Part shown: one piece after another, positions 17,708 through 27,848 of the stretch
How the letters are laid out: every line of letters begins with the position of its first letter
Numbering within the stretch: the first letter of the stretch is position 1
NCBI RefSeq assembly: GCF_011045115.1
Contig: NZ_JAAKZG010000005.1
Coordinates: 248,001-312,000 of the forward strand
Reading direction: 5' to 3'
Origin: Mesorhizobium zhangyense
GTDB lineage: Bacteria > Pseudomonadota > Alphaproteobacteria > Rhizobiales > Rhizobiaceae
Length of the DNA: 64,000 nucleotides
The notes under the pieces: model-generated
Database searches by the model: none
What the model was told of the DNA's origin: nothing
What the model saw: only the letters and a program-made list of their open reading frames with translations
Made by a program: the position numbers and the translations under genes

Positions 17708-17894
17708 CTCTCTGGCTGTGATCCGGCAGGTCGACAGAACGGCTTCCTTTCGTCGGGCAATGACTGCCATCAACGGCAGCCCAGTGTTACGCGGACCTAG
17801 CCATACTCTTCCTGGCAAAACAAGAATGCGGATAAGCCCCTGAAACTGCTCTGGCCGCAAATTATGTCCGCTTCCGGGCGATTCAGTCGAATCG

Positions 17895-18626
17895 CTACGC
17901 GCCAGCATCAAAACCAATATAGTCCCGGAACGCCGCAGGTCCATCTTTGGTGAAGAATGTAACGGTTTCACCGATTGCTGCCACCGTTCCACGGTCGAGA
18001 AACACCATGTTTCCGCCAATTCTGCGGGCATCCTCGGGCTGATGTGTCACGAAAACCACAGTCATGCCGCGTTCTGGCTGAAGCGCCTTCACCAGATCGA
18101 CCATGTCCTCGCGCAGCGATGGTCCAAGCGAGGCAAAGGGCTCGTCGAGAAGCAGCACCGGACGGTCGCGCACCAGAACGCGGGCCAGCGCGACGCGCTG
18201 GCGTTCGCCGCCGGAAAGCTCGCGCGGCAGGCGTTTCGGCTTGTCGCCAAGGCCCGTGCGGTCAAGCGCTTCGGCTATGGCGGCTCGGTCGGCGTCGGTG
18301 AGGCGCAGGGCCGGTGAACGGCCGAGACCGACATTCTGCTCGACGGTCAGATGGGCGAAGAGATTATTTTCCTGAAACACCATGGAGACCGGCCGTTCCG
18401 AGGGCGGTGTAGCGGTCACGTCGGTGCCCCCGATCAGCACGCGGCCCGAGCGCGGCAATTCGAAGCCGGCTATCAAATTGAGCAAGGTCGATTTGCCGGC
18501 ACCGCTTGGCCCCATCACCGTGGTGATCGAGGCCGGTTCGATCGCAAGGTCGAAATCCACCCCTGTCTCGCCATAGCTGAAAGCGACTTTATTCAGCGTG
18601 ATGCTAGCGCCAGCCTTGTCCGTCAT
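17895..18626 (-). CDS. thiQ: Thiamine ABC transporter ATP-binding protein
   Basis: A 243-residue ABC ATPase. Walker A is GPSGAGKS (39-46), the signature is [15 protein letters not shown] and Walker [12 protein letters not shown]. The ATG overlaps the thiP stop by four bases (ATGA), so the two are translationally coupled. Its placement after thiB and thiP under a TPP riboswitch identifies it as ThiQ, which energises import of thiamine and TPP. Confidence 0.94.
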   Translation of the reverse strand: MTDKAGASITLNKVAFSYGETGVDFDLAIEPASITTVMGPSGAGKSTLLNLIAGFELPRSGRVLIGGTDVTATPPSERPVSMVFQENNLFAHLTVEQNVGLGRSPALRLTDADRAAIAEALDRTGLGDKPKRLPRELSGGERQRVALARVLVRDRPVLLLDEPFASLGPSLREDMVDLVKALQPERGMTVVFVTHQPEDARRIGGNMVFLDRGTVAAIGETVTFFTKDGPAAFRDYIGFDAGA

Positions 18627-20242
18627 CGCGAAGCGTCCTTTCCGAGCCGGTCGGCGACAAGCATCAGCACGAGGCAGAGTAGGCCGAGCATCAAGGCAAG
18701 TCCGGCCGCATCGGCGGTACGATAGCTGCCCATGCGGGCGAGCAGAAGATAGGGCAGCGTCTGCACGGAATCGCTGCCGAACAGCGCGATAACGCCGAGA
18801 TCGCCGAGCGACAGCGCCATGGCGAAAGCGAAGGCGGTGGAGAGCGGGCGGCGCAGGACGGGCCAGTCGACCAGCTTCAGGCGGTTCCAGCCGCTGATGC
18901 CGAGCTGGGCACAAAGGCGCTCGTGCCGCTCGCTGGCGGCGTCATAGGCCGGGCGTATGGCGCGTATGGCGAAGGGCATCGCCATCACCGCATTGACGGT
19001 GACGACCATGATCGGCGCGACCGCAAAAACATCGCCCGTATGGCGCAGCAGCACGAACCAGCCAGCGCCGATGACGATGGGCGGCACCACCAGCACGAAG
19101 CCGGCGCCGGTGTCGGTCATGCGCTCCAGAAAGCTCTTTTCGCCGGTCCCTCGCTGCAATGCCAGCGCGCGCCGCGCCATGATCAGCGACAGCGCCAGCA
19201 TGGCCGATAGGCAGGCGGAAAGCGTTGCCAGCACGAGGCTGGTGATCGTCGCCCGCCGCACCGTGCTTTCGCCGGCGAGGCGGAAAAGATCGGCATCCAG
19301 CCCGGCGAGGACGGTCGCCAGCATCGGCCCGGCAACGAAGGCAAGTGCGGCGATGAGAGTGATCGCGTTGAATGCGGTTTCGCCATGCCCGGCGGAGATA
19401 TAACGGCGTTGCGTCACCGACAGATTGGCATCGCCGGTGGTGTTCGCGCCAAGCCGCATCAGCGCGAAGACGACGGCCATGGTGAGCGCGATCTGCAGCA
19501 GCGTCAGCGCTACGGCGCGGGCGGGATCGAAGTCGAAGCGCAGCGACTGGTAGATGGCGACTTCCAGCGTGGTTGCGCGCGGACCGCCGCCCAGCGTCAG
19601 CACGATGGTGAAGGATGTGATGCACAGCATGAACACCAGACCCGCGATGCCCGGCAGGCTGGCGCGCAAGGCCGGCCATTCGATCAGGCGAAAGCTGGAG
19701 CGGGCGCCCATGCCGAGCTGGCTTGCCAGCCGCCACTGGTCGGCAGGCACCGTGTTCAGAGCTTCCAGAAAGAGGCGCGTCGCCAGCGGCAGGTTGAAGA
19801 AGACATGCGCGACCAGAATGCCCGACAGGCCGTATATGCCCGGCCAGTCGCCGCCTGAAAGGCTTGAGAACAGGCCGGAGAAATAGCCGGCGCGACCGTA
19901 GAGAGCGAGAACGCCGAGGGCCACGACGATAGCCGGCAGCGCCAGCGGCACGGCAAACAGGCGCAGGATAAGGCCGCGCCCGGGGAATGCCGGATGGCGG
20001 GAGAGGGCGCGTGCGACGAAGATCGCCGGGATGATGGACAGCGCCGTCGACAGCAGCGCCTGCCACAGCGTGAAGCGCGCGACGCGGAAGAGATAGGAAT
20101 CGAAGGCTGCAATGGCGCCGGACGTGTCGCGTGCGCCTTCGAGGATCAGGCCGAGAAACGCTCCGCCAATGAGGATGGTTATCGCGGCGAGAGCGATGAT
20201 GCCGGCGGCGATGCGCGAGTCTGCGGGGTGGGCGGGGTGCAT
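18623..20242 (-). CDS. thiP: Thiamine ABC transporter permease
   Basis: A fused permease of about 539 residues with roughly twelve membrane spans and two BPD-type permease halves, each with an EAA-like loop (e.g. [26 protein letters not shown] in pieces, and [23 protein letters not shown]). The frame also opens at TTG 20278; ATG 20242 ([18 protein letters not shown]) is the more likely start, with AGG only just upstream. Gene order thiB-thiP-thiQ and the riboswitch define the role: thiamine uptake across the inner membrane. A 167 bp R2 repeat separates it from thiB. Confidence 0.93.
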   Translation of the reverse strand: MHPAHPADSRIAAGIIALAAITILIGGAFLGLILEGARDTSGAIAAFDSYLFRVARFTLWQALLSTALSIIPAIFVARALSRHPAFPGRGLILRLFAVPLALPAIVVALGVLALYGRAGYFSGLFSSLSGGDWPGIYGLSGILVAHVFFNLPLATRLFLEALNTVPADQWRLASQLGMGARSSFRLIEWPALRASLPGIAGLVFMLCITSFTIVLTLGGGPRATTLEVAIYQSLRFDFDPARAVALTLLQIALTMAVVFALMRLGANTTGDANLSVTQRRYISAGHGETAFNAITLIAALAFVAGPMLATVLAGLDADLFRLAGESTVRRATITSLVLATLSACLSAMLALSLIMARRALALQRGTGEKSFLERMTDTGAGFVLVVPPIVIGAGWFVLLRHTGDVFAVAPIMVVTVNAVMAMPFAIRAIRPAYDAASERHERLCAQLGISGWNRLKLVDWPVLRRPLSTAFAFAMALSLGDLGVIALFGSDSVQTLPYLLLARMGSYRTADAAGLALMLGLLCLVLMLVADRLGKDASR

Positions 20243-20306
20243 CCTGTGTTTACGCCGAGCGCGCCGTTGATCTGGCAACAGGAGATGCTTGTCGAGATTT
20301 GTGTTC

Positions 20307-20473
20307 TACGTTGCCCCCCTCTGGCCTGCCGGCCATCTCCCCCACAGGTGGGGAGATCAGCAGCTTCGATGTTCCGCTTTTTCTGCTACGCTGACGATTG
20401 GCGAAAGCCAAGCGGCCAGCTGATCTCCCCACTTGTGGGGGAGATGGCCGGCAGGCCAGAGGGGGGCAACGTA
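20307..20473. repeat. R2-family composite inverted repeat between thiB and thiP
   Basis: Two ~50 bp arms in inverted order (ACGTTGCCCCCCTCTGGCC... and its complement) flank a core holding GATTGGCGAAAG. Translated by chance the arms read ISPPVGEMAGRPEGGN, a phrase common in spurious rhizobial ORFs. A second copy is at 39892-40061. It resembles rhizobial intergenic mosaic elements. Confidence 0.85.
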
Positions 20474-20504
20474 GAGCGCTCATCTTCCGATCATTCTTTG
20501 AGTA

Positions 20505-21506
20505 TTACTTGCTCATAACCCCCAGCCACTCGTCCACCCAGGCCTTGCGGTTGGCCGCCACGTCTTCGGCGCTGATCTGCAAGGTCTTGGCCGGCTTCAC
20601 GAGCTTGTCGAAGGCGGGGTTGAGCGGCTTGTCGGTCTTGCCGGCGGGGAACATCCAGTTGGTTTCGGGAATGGCGTCCTGGAAGCCGGGGCCGGTCATG
20701 AACTCCATGAATTTCTTCGCCAGCGGGTTCTTCGCGCCGGTGCTGGTGATGCCGGCGACTTCGACCTGCAAATAGTGGCCTTCCTCGAAGGCGGCTGCCT
20801 GATACTTGTCCGTGCTTTCGGCGATCATGTGGTAGGCGGGCGAGGTTGTGTAGGACAGCACCATCGGCGCTTCGCCCTTGGTGAACAGGCCGTAGGCCTC
20901 GCTCCAGCCCGGCGTCACCGTCAACACGCGGTTCTTCAGCTTGGCCCAGGCTTCCGGCGCCTTGTCGCCATAGACCGCCTTGACCCAGAGCAGCAGGCCG
21001 AGGCCCGGCGTCGAAGTGCGCGGGTCCTGTATGGCGATCTTTTCCGAAGGATCGCCATCGACCAGTTCCTTCAGGCTCTTGGGCGGGTTCTTCAGCTTTT
21101 CGGTGTCGTAGACGACGGCGAAATAGCCGTAGTCGAATGGCACGAACGTATCGTCCGTCCAGCCGCCGGGCACCTTGATGCTGGCGAGGTCGATGCCGGA
21201 TGGCGAAAACAGGCCGGTGGCCTTGGCCTCGGCGGTCAGGTTGGTGTCGAGGCCGAGCACGACATCGGCCTTGGTCGAAGCGCCTTCCAGCTTGACGCGG
21301 TTGAGCAGCGCCACGCCGTCGGCCACCGAGACGAACTCGACATCGCAGCCGCATTCAGCCTCGAAGGCCTTTTCCACCTGCGGGCCGGGGCCCCATTCGG
21401 CGGTGAAGCTTTCATAGGTGTAGACGGTGAGTTTTTCAGCGGCGAGCGCGGGCAGGGCGGCGGCCACGGCAAGGGTGGAAACGAGCGAGAATAGCAGCGT
21501 GCGCAT
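20505..21506 (-). CDS. thiB: Thiamine-binding periplasmic protein
   Basis: A 333-residue periplasmic substrate-binding protein. The start at 21506 follows GAAGGAGGCGCCG. Signal peptide residues 1-22 (cleavage near ALA-AEK), then the ThiB hallmark [18 protein letters not shown] and a cysteine pair CGCD. It captures thiamine/TPP for ThiPQ. It is first in thiBPQ, preceded by a TPP riboswitch. Confidence 0.95.
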   Translation of the reverse strand: MRTLLFSLVSTLAVAAALPALAAEKLTVYTYESFTAEWGPGPQVEKAFEAECGCDVEFVSVADGVALLNRVKLEGASTKADVVLGLDTNLTAEAKATGLFSPSGIDLASIKVPGGWTDDTFVPFDYGYFAVVYDTEKLKNPPKSLKELVDGDPSEKIAIQDPRTSTPGLGLLLWVKAVYGDKAPEAWAKLKNRVLTVTPGWSEAYGLFTKGEAPMVLSYTTSPAYHMIAESTDKYQAAAFEEGHYLQVEVAGITSTGAKNPLAKKFMEFMTGPGFQDAIPETNWMFPAGKTDKPLNPAFDKLVKPAKTLQISAEDVAANRKAWVDEWLGVMSK

Positions 21507-21565
21507 CGGCGCCTCCTTCATATCTGTTGAAAGGGAATTTGAAGCGCCGGGCGTCCGAAGCATCT

Positions 21566-21670
21566 AATCCCTCCGCCGGTACAAACCGGATCAGGTTCAG
21601 CGGGTTGGCCAGGTTTCCCCTTTGCCTCTCAGCCGGCTCACGAAAAATCGTGTCCAGCACCCCGTTAGAG
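21566..21670 (-). promoter_or_regulatory. TPP riboswitch (THI element) upstream of thiB
   Basis: On the minus strand the leader contains AACGGGGTGC, GGCTGAGAGG, AACCCGCTGAACCTGATC and CCGGTTTGTACCGG-like pairing followed by GCGGAGGGA, the standard THI-box order. It ends about 60 bp before the thiB start, so TPP binding probably controls thiBPQ. Confidence 0.95.
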
Positions 21671-21780
21671 CGGGATCAGACATAGGACCAAGCGAAGGAG
21701 CGCGCAAGCGGTAGTTTCGGGCTGCGCGGCGCATTGGCGGCTTCCCGTATGGCCGCGCGGCGTGATAGAGGCGAGCCACC

Positions 21781-22425
21781 ATGAGCCGATTTTTCATCCT
21801 GCTTGGCGGCGAACTCGTCCGCACGCCCCGCATCGACGCGCAACTCGAAGGCAGCCGCATCATCGCGGCCGATGCCGGCATCGGCCATGCGGCGATGCTT
21901 GGCGTGACGCCGGAGCTGTGGGTCGGCGATTTCGACTCCGTGCCCGAAAACCTGCCCGAAAGCTACGCGGCGATACCGCGCGAGACCTTTCCGGCGGAAA
22001 AGGACAATACCGACGGCGAACTGGCGATTGCGGCAGCGCTCAAGCGTGGCGCGACCTCGCTGGTGCTGGCCGGCGCCTTCGGCGGCCCGCGCGCCGACCA
22101 TGCCTTCCTGCATCTGGCGCTGGCCTTGCGGCTCGCCGAACAAGGCACGCCGACGGTGCTGACCAGTGGCGCGCAGGAGGGGCACCCGCTGCTGCCCGGC
22201 ACGACCGATTTCGACTATGCCGACGGCATGCTGTTTTCGGTGCTCGGCTTTTCCGAGCTTTCGGGCCTCACCGAACAGGGCGCGAAGTGGCCGCTCGACA
22301 ATGTCGAGGTCGCCTTCGGCTCGTCGCTGACGCTCTCCAACGAGGTGCGCGGCAGCCTGCGCATCACGCTCGAACGTGGCCGTGCGCTGCTGCTCGCCCA
22401 TCCTTATCCTCTCCCGGAACACTGA
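21781..22425 (+). CDS. thiN: Thiamine diphosphokinase
   Basis: A 214-residue thiamine pyrophosphokinase that turns thiamine plus ATP into TPP. Family motifs are ADAGIGHA, VGDFDS, EKDNTDGELAI and GAFGGPRADHAFLH. It diverges from thiBPQ, so imported thiamine can be activated at once; the TPP riboswitch lies on the other strand and does not cover it. The next gene starts 6 bp later. Confidence 0.93.
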   Translation: MSRFFILLGGELVRTPRIDAQLEGSRIIAADAGIGHAAMLGVTPELWVGDFDSVPENLPESYAAIPRETFPAEKDNTDGELAIAAALKRGATSLVLAGAFGGPRADHAFLHLALALRLAEQGTPTVLTSGAQEGHPLLPGTTDFDYADGMLFSVLGFSELSGLTEQGAKWPLDNVEVAFGSSLTLSNEVRGSLRITLERGRALLLAHPYPLPEH

Positions 22426-22431
22426 ACAGAC

Positions 22432-24246
22432 ATGGCGCCACCGCTTCTCAATCTCGACGGCATCCGGCTGACTTTTGGCGGCACGCCGCTGCTCGACGGC
22501 GCGGCGCTCTCGGCCTCGGCGGGCGAGCGCATCGCGCTGGTCGGCCGCAACGGCTCGGGCAAGTCGACGCTGCTCAAGATCGCCGCCGGCATCATCGAGC
22601 CGCAGGACGGCGAGGTTTTCCGCCAGCCTTCCGCGACCATCCGCTATCTGCCGCAGATGCCCGACATGGAGGGTTTTGCGAGCGTGCGCGCCTATGTCGA
22701 GGCGGGCCTTGGGCCGGCTGACGATCCCTACCGTGCCACCTACCTGATGGAACATCTGGGGCTGACCGGCGAGGAACGTCCCGACGATCTTTCCGGCGGC
22801 GAAGCGCGCCGCGCTGCCCTTGCCCGCGTCATGGCGCCGGAGCCCGACATCCTGTTGCTCGACGAGCCGACCAACCATCTCGACCTGCAGGTGATCGAAT
22901 GGCTGGAAGACGAGCTCAACCGCTCGTCCTCGGCGCTGGTCGTCATTTCGCATGACCGGCGTTTTCTCGAGCGTGTTTCGCGCGCCACCGTCTGGCTCGA
23001 TCGCGGCCAGACGCGCAAGCTCGACAAGGGGTTCGCGCATTTCGAGGAATGGCGCGACACGATCCTTGAGGAAGAAGAGCGCGAACAGCACAAGCTCGGC
23101 CGCCAGATCGTGCGCGAGGAGCATTGGCTGCGCTATGGCGTCACCGCGCGACGCAAGCGCAACATGCGCCGGCTGGGCGAACTCCAGACGATGCGCCAGC
23201 GCTTTCGCGGCCACCGGGGAGCGGAAGGTGTCGCGACCATGGTGGCCAGCGATGCCGCCGAATCCGGCAAGCTGGTCATCGAGGCCAAAAACATCGAGAA
23301 GAGTTTTGGCGACCTCACCGTGGTCAAGGGGTTTTCGACGCGCATCCAGCGCGGCGACCGCATCGGCCTTGTTGGGCCGAACGGCGCCGGCAAGACGACG
23401 CTGCTGAAGATGCTGACCGGTGAGTTGCAGCCGGATTCCGGCTCGGTGCGGCTCGGCACCAATCTGGAGATCGCCACCCTCGACCAGAAGCGCGAGGCGG
23501 TCGATCCGCAGGAGACGCTTGGGCATTATCTCACTGACGGGCGTGGCGACAACCTCGTCATCAATGGCGAGGAACGCCACGTCGTCTCCTACATGAAAGA
23601 TTTCCTGTTCAAGCCGGAGCAGGCACGCACGCCGGTGCGCGAGCTTTCCGGCGGCGAGCGGGCGCGGCTTATATTGGCGCGGGTTCTGGCGCGACCGGCG
23701 AACCTGCTGGTGCTCGACGAGCCGACCAACGATCTCGACATGGAAACGCTGGAGCTATTGCAGGAGCTGGTCGCCGGTTTTGCCGGCACGGTCATCCTCG
23801 TCAGCCACGATCGCGACTTCCTCGATCGCACCGTCACCAGCATTATCGCGCCGGACGGCGAGGGGCGCTGGATAGAATATGCCGGCGGCTATGCCGATAT
23901 GCTGGCCCAGCGCGGCGGCACGCGGCTGAACGATCGCCGTGCCGTGCAGAAGCAGGCCGGCGATGCACCGCGCGCCGAGAGCACGCCGGAAGCGCCGAAG
24001 GGACCGGCGAAGAAACTGTCCTTCAAGCAGAAATTCGCGCTGGAAAGCCTGCCGGGAAAGATGGCTGCGGTGTCTGCCTCAATCTCGACGCTGGAAAACA
24101 ACATCGCCGATCCTGCCTTCTACGAACGCGACCCGAAGGGGTTCCAGAAAACCATCGCCGCCCTCGATAAGGAGCGCGCGACGCTGGTTTCGATGGAAGA
24201 GGAATGGCTTGAGCTCGAGATGCTGAGGGAAGAGTTGGAGGGGTGA
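22432..24246 (+). CDS. ABC-F family ATPase (Uup-like)
   Basis: A 604-residue soluble protein with two ABC domains. First: GRNGSGKS (38-45), LSGGEARRAALARV, LLLDEPTNHLD. Second: GPNGAGKT (about 315-322), LSGGERARLILARV, LVLDEPTNDLD. A linker rich in charged residues lies between, and a C-terminal coiled coil follows (VSASISTLENNIAD...LEMLREELEG), as in Uup. ABC-F proteins act on the ribosome, not in membranes. The stop codon is the first base of an R3 repeat. Confidence 0.9.
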   Translation: MAPPLLNLDGIRLTFGGTPLLDGAALSASAGERIALVGRNGSGKSTLLKIAAGIIEPQDGEVFRQPSATIRYLPQMPDMEGFASVRAYVEAGLGPADDPYRATYLMEHLGLTGEERPDDLSGGEARRAALARVMAPEPDILLLDEPTNHLDLQVIEWLEDELNRSSSALVVISHDRRFLERVSRATVWLDRGQTRKLDKGFAHFEEWRDTILEEEEREQHKLGRQIVREEHWLRYGVTARRKRNMRRLGELQTMRQRFRGHRGAEGVATMVASDAAESGKLVIEAKNIEKSFGDLTVVKGFSTRIQRGDRIGLVGPNGAGKTTLLKMLTGELQPDSGSVRLGTNLEIATLDQKREAVDPQETLGHYLTDGRGDNLVINGEERHVVSYMKDFLFKPEQARTPVRELSGGERARLILARVLARPANLLVLDEPTNDLDMETLELLQELVAGFAGTVILVSHDRDFLDRTVTSIIAPDGEGRWIEYAGGYADMLAQRGGTRLNDRRAVQKQAGDAPRAESTPEAPKGPAKKLSFKQKFALESLPGKMAAVSASISTLENNIADPAFYERDPKGFQKTIAALDKERATLVSMEEEWLELEMLREELEG

Positions 24247-24412
24247 GGAGCGGTCGGCCGCAAGGCCGATCAATCGACAACGATTTGTCGATTGAAGCGA
24301 CGAACGGTGAGAGCCCGGTCTGCGAAGCAGATTGAAACGTCCAGTGGACGTTTCAAAGGGCATCGAACGCCCGAAGGGCCGAAGAGTCCTAGCGGAGGGC
24401 CGGGAGGCGTTT
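24244..24412 (+). repeat. Stop-codon-linked repeat, family R3, copy B
   Basis: Begins with the TGA of the ABC-F gene, GGGTGAGGAGCGGTC, then hairpin CAATCGACAACGATTTGTCGATTG in its 24 bases (24271-24294), an inserted hairpin GAAACGTCC-AGT-GGACGTTTC (about 24332-24352) and ends TCCTAGCGGAGGGCCGGG. The remaining bases to 24468 hold nothing recognisable. Confidence 0.75.
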
Positions 24413-24468
24413 CATCGAGGAGCGCTGTGCACCTGCGACGCCCGCGATTGTCTTCCTGATTAAAGGTT

Positions 24469-24610
24469 CGCGCTGCCCCTCATCCGCCTGCCGGCACCTT
24501 CTCCCCGTATAGTAACGGGGAGAAGAAGCGCTGCCGCGACCTCGCCGCTTTTTCCTTCTCCCCGTTCACGGGGAGAAGGTGGCCCGAAGGGTCGGATGAG
24601 GGGCAGCGCG
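24469..24610. repeat. R1-family composite inverted repeat
   Basis: Outer arms CGCTGCCCCTCATCCG and CGGATGAGGGGCAGCG enclose two inner hairpins, CTTCTCCCCG...CGGGGAGAAG. It lies in the convergent gap after the ABC-F gene. Confidence 0.8.
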
Positions 24611-24662
24611 AACCTCGACGACGAGTCAAGCCGTCCTCAAGCCGAGAAAAAGTCTGACGCCA

Positions 24663-26279
24663 TCACCCGCTGCGGGCGGCGTCCCAGGCTTTCATGGCGT
24701 CGTCGAAGGCCTTCTGGCCCGGAATGCCCTTTTCCATGGTGAACAGGGCGCGGCGGCCGGATTTGTAGACGATCGGCACGTCGATCCAGCTCTGGCGGCG
24801 CAGCAGGGCCATGTTGGCGTCCATCTCCTGCTTGCCGTCGTTGAGCGCGACGAGGAAGAAGCCGTCGGCGATCTTGGCCGGAATGCCGATCAGCGGGCTG
24901 CCGGCTTCCTGTTCAGATCCTTTCATCGACACGCGCAGGATGTTCTCGATGCCGCCGCCCTCGAAGCCGTCGGGCGTCAGGAAGATGACCTCGATGATGT
25001 GGCTTGCCGGCAGGGTCTGGTCCGCGTTGCGGCGGATGGTCATGCGCAGTTGCAGATCCTTGCCGGGAATGGTCGCTTCGGCGCGGATCGCCGGCTCGGG
25101 AGGCAGGTCGCCGCCCGGCGATTCCTGCACCACCGACCAGACGATGCTGCCCGGTTCGGCCGAGCCCTCGGCTACGTTGGTGCGTTCCTCGTAGAAGATC
25201 GCGCGCTGGCCGACGGCAACGCCGGGCTGGGCAGCCGGCGCGCCGGGAGCGGCAGGTGTCTGGCCCTGCGCGGCAGGCGGCGCTGCCGGGTCCGTGGTTG
25301 CGCCGGGTGCTGCGGGGGCAGGCGTCTCCGGCGGCTGGGTAACGGCGGCGACGGAGGTTCCCTCGCCGATGGCGGCAGGTCCGCCGGCGGGGCCGGGATC
25401 GATCTCGGAGCCATCGGCGTTCAGGCGCTGGGTGAATTTGGGCTCGCTGTCCGTGCCGCCATTTGCTGGAGGCGGTGCCGCGGGCGAGGGTTGCTCCCCG
25501 GCCGGCGGATTGGCAGCGGTGTTGGTCTCGGGCTTTGCCGGGCTCGTTGCCGGTGGTGTCACCGAAGGCGTCGTCGTCGCCGTCTTGCTTCCGTTCATGC
25601 CGAACAGGCTGACGAAGGCATCCTTGTTGAGCCAGACGCCGTAGCCGCCACCAGCGATCACGGCAAGGGCGATCACAGCCGCTATGAGCCCGCCATAGCC
25701 GCGCTTGCGGGTTTCGTTTTCCCGCTCGTCGGTTTGAATGTCGTCGTCGTCATTTTCCGGGCCGAACACGTCTTCCCGGACAGGGGCTTCGCTTCGGGCG
25801 GGTGCAGCGGTGGGAGGCGGCGCCACGACCGGCGTGGTTTTTGGCCACAATTCACCCTTGGGGGCAGGCTCGGCCTTGGGTTCCATTCTGGGCGCAGGGT
25901 CGAATGCAGCCGGTGCGGGCGCTGCCGGCACGGGTGGCTTCGGCGCGCTGTCTGCCTTGAATGTGTTGTCGAAACGCGGCTTTGGCGGCTCGGTCTTCTG
26001 GCGCTCGATCGAGGCGAAGACGTTTTCCAGCTCTTCCAGCGGGTCGCTGGAGATCTTCGGGCCGGGACGCGGCGGATATTCCTTCTCCACCGCCTCGATG
26101 GCATCTTCCAGCGCGCGCTTCTGGCGGTCGACGACGGCCTGCGGCGGCGGCGGGTTTATTGCCGCGAGCTTCGCCGCGATTGTTCCGCGGGCCTTGTCGT
26201 AGACCTTCTGGCGCAGTTCGGGCGTAGCTTCGCTCAACCCATCCAGCGTCTTTTTCAGAACCGCAACGAAATCTGCCAT
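24663..26279 (-). CDS. Hypothetical single-span membrane protein with Pro/Ala-rich linkers
   Basis: A 538-residue protein, start at 26279 (MADFVAVLKKTLDGLSE). A helical N-terminal domain of ~90 residues (ATPELRQKVYDKARGTIAAKLA) is followed by a proline/alanine-rich linker, a charged patch (NDDDDIQTDERENETRKR), one membrane span (GGLIAAVIALAVIAGGGYGVWL), a second long Pro/Ala/Thr linker and a folded C-terminal domain of ~170 residues with RAIFYEERTN and FFLVALNDGK. The topology implies a cytoplasmic N-terminus and a periplasmic C-terminal domain. Homologues are known in Rhizobiales without function. It lies 59 bp after purA on the same strand. Confidence 0.75.
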   Translation of the reverse strand: MADFVAVLKKTLDGLSEATPELRQKVYDKARGTIAAKLAAINPPPPQAVVDRQKRALEDAIEAVEKEYPPRPGPKISSDPLEELENVFASIERQKTEPPKPRFDNTFKADSAPKPPVPAAPAPAAFDPAPRMEPKAEPAPKGELWPKTTPVVAPPPTAAPARSEAPVREDVFGPENDDDDIQTDERENETRKRGYGGLIAAVIALAVIAGGGYGVWLNKDAFVSLFGMNGSKTATTTPSVTPPATSPAKPETNTAANPPAGEQPSPAAPPPANGGTDSEPKFTQRLNADGSEIDPGPAGGPAAIGEGTSVAAVTQPPETPAPAAPGATTDPAAPPAAQGQTPAAPGAPAAQPGVAVGQRAIFYEERTNVAEGSAEPGSIVWSVVQESPGGDLPPEPAIRAEATIPGKDLQLRMTIRRNADQTLPASHIIEVIFLTPDGFEGGGIENILRVSMKGSEQEAGSPLIGIPAKIADGFFLVALNDGKQEMDANMALLRRQSWIDVPIVYKSGRRALFTMEKGIPGQKAFDDAMKAWDAARSG

Positions 26280-26338
26280 GCTTTGTCGACCTGTGGTTTC
26301 CTTCCCGCCTTGCCGCAAAGCGGCGGGAAGGGGCAAAA

Positions 26339-27637
26339 TTAGTCTTGAAAGGGATCGGTCACAAGTATTGTGTCGTCCCGCTCAGGGCTGGTTGAAAGAA
26401 GCGCCACCGGCGCACCGATCAGTTCTTCTATATAACGAACATACTTAACAGCCTGTGCCGGAAGATCGTTCCAGCTGCGTGCGCCGGCTGTGGTTCCCTT
26501 CCAGCCTTCCAGCGTTTCGTAGACCGGCACGACGCGCGCCTGCGCGCCCTGGCTCGCCGGCAGATAGTCGATCGCCTCGCCGTCCAGCGTGTAGCCGGTG
26601 CAGACCTTGATCTCGTCGAGGCCGTCGAGCACGTCGAGCTTGGTCAGCGCGATGCCGTTGATGCCGTTGACGGCAACCGCCTGGCGCACCAGCACGGCGT
26701 CGAACCAGCCGCAGCGGCGCTTGCGCCCGGTGACGGTGCCGAATTCATGGCCTTTCGTGCCGAGGAATTCGCCGACTTCATTGTCCTGCTCGGTCGGAAA
26801 CGGGCCTTCGCCGACGCGGGTCGTGTAGGCCTTGGTGATGCCGAGCACATAGCCGATCGCGCCCGGGCCGACGCCCGAGCCGGGCGATGCCTGGCCGGCA
26901 ACGGTGTTGGACGAGGTGACGAAAGGATAGGTGCCGTGGTCGATATCGAGCAGCGTGCCCTGCGCGCCTTCGAACAGGATGCGCGCGCCGGCGCGGCGCT
27001 TGTCGTCGAGGATTTTCCACACCCGGTCCATATAGGGCAGGATCGCGTCGGCAACGGAAGTCAGCTCCTGCATGATCGTCTCATGCGCAACCTCGGGGTG
27101 ACCGAGCCCGCGGCGCAGCGCATTGTGATGCGTCAGCAGCCGGTCGACCTTCAGGGGCAGTGTATCCAAATCAGCCAAGTCCATCACCCGCACGGCGCGG
27201 CGGCCGACCTTGTCTTCATAGGCAGGGCCGATGCCGCGGCGGGTCGTTCCGATTTTCGTTCCGGAATTGGAGGCCGCGTCTTCGCGGAATCCGTCGAGTT
27301 CCCGGTGGAGGGAAAGAATAAGCGCCGTGTTTTCGGCTATTTTCAGGCGTTCGGGCGTTACTTCCACGCCCAATGCGCGCAATTTCTCCGCTTCGGCGAC
27401 GAAGGCGTGTGGATCGAAGACCACGCCGTTGCCGATGACCGAGAGCTTGCCGTCGCGCACGATGCCGGAAGGAAGCAGCGACAGCTTGTAGACCTTGCCG
27501 TCGACGACGAGCGTGTGGCCGGCATTGTGGCCGCCCTGGAATCGCACCACGACATCGGCGCGTTCCGACAGCCAGTCGACGATCTTGCCCTTGCCTTCGT
27601 CGCCCCATTGCGAGCCGACGACAACCACATTGGCCAT
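26339..27637 (-). CDS. purA: Adenylosuccinate synthetase
   Basis: A 432-residue enzyme that joins IMP and aspartate with GTP in AMP synthesis. The P-loop-like [11 protein letters not shown] lies at residues 8-18, [10 protein letters not shown] follows, with [35 protein letters not shown] and [15 protein letters not shown]. Length is as expected. A GC-rich dyad (26301-26330) lies just after the stop but has no U-tract, so readthrough into the downstream membrane-protein gene is possible. Confidence 0.98.
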   Translation of the reverse strand: MANVVVVGSQWGDEGKGKIVDWLSERADVVVRFQGGHNAGHTLVVDGKVYKLSLLPSGIVRDGKLSVIGNGVVFDPHAFVAEAEKLRALGVEVTPERLKIAENTALILSLHRELDGFREDAASNSGTKIGTTRRGIGPAYEDKVGRRAVRVMDLADLDTLPLKVDRLLTHHNALRRGLGHPEVAHETIMQELTSVADAILPYMDRVWKILDDKRRAGARILFEGAQGTLLDIDHGTYPFVTSSNTVAGQASPGSGVGPGAIGYVLGITKAYTTRVGEGPFPTEQDNEVGEFLGTKGHEFGTVTGRKRRCGWFDAVLVRQAVAVNGINGIALTKLDVLDGLDEIKVCTGYTLDGEAIDYLPASQGAQARVVPVYETLEGWKGTTAGARSWNDLPAQAVKYVRYIEELIGAPVALLSTSPERDDTILVTDPFQD

Positions 27638-27848
27638 GTTTTCTTCCCTTCCAGCGCCGCGAAGCAGGCGGCGAACACGTAAAAATGACAGGCCTCTATA
27701 GCGTCAAGCGTTTTGGAAGGCGACCATTCTTTGCACGGTTTCTCGGTAGTTGTGGGTAATCAGGCACAACAATTTCCGCGTTTGGCGCTGTTTACCTGAA
27801 CTTGCATCCATTCTACGCCGGTGTATCGCGTCCACCGCCGGAAATCCC

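Noticed and set aside
20307-20473. Insertion sequence
   Set aside because: No transposase frame and only 167 bp long; a repeat element fits better.
20250-20483. Small ORF reading LISPPVGEMAGRPEGGN
   Set aside because: It is the translated R2 repeat; the same phrase appears in many spurious rhizobial ORFs.
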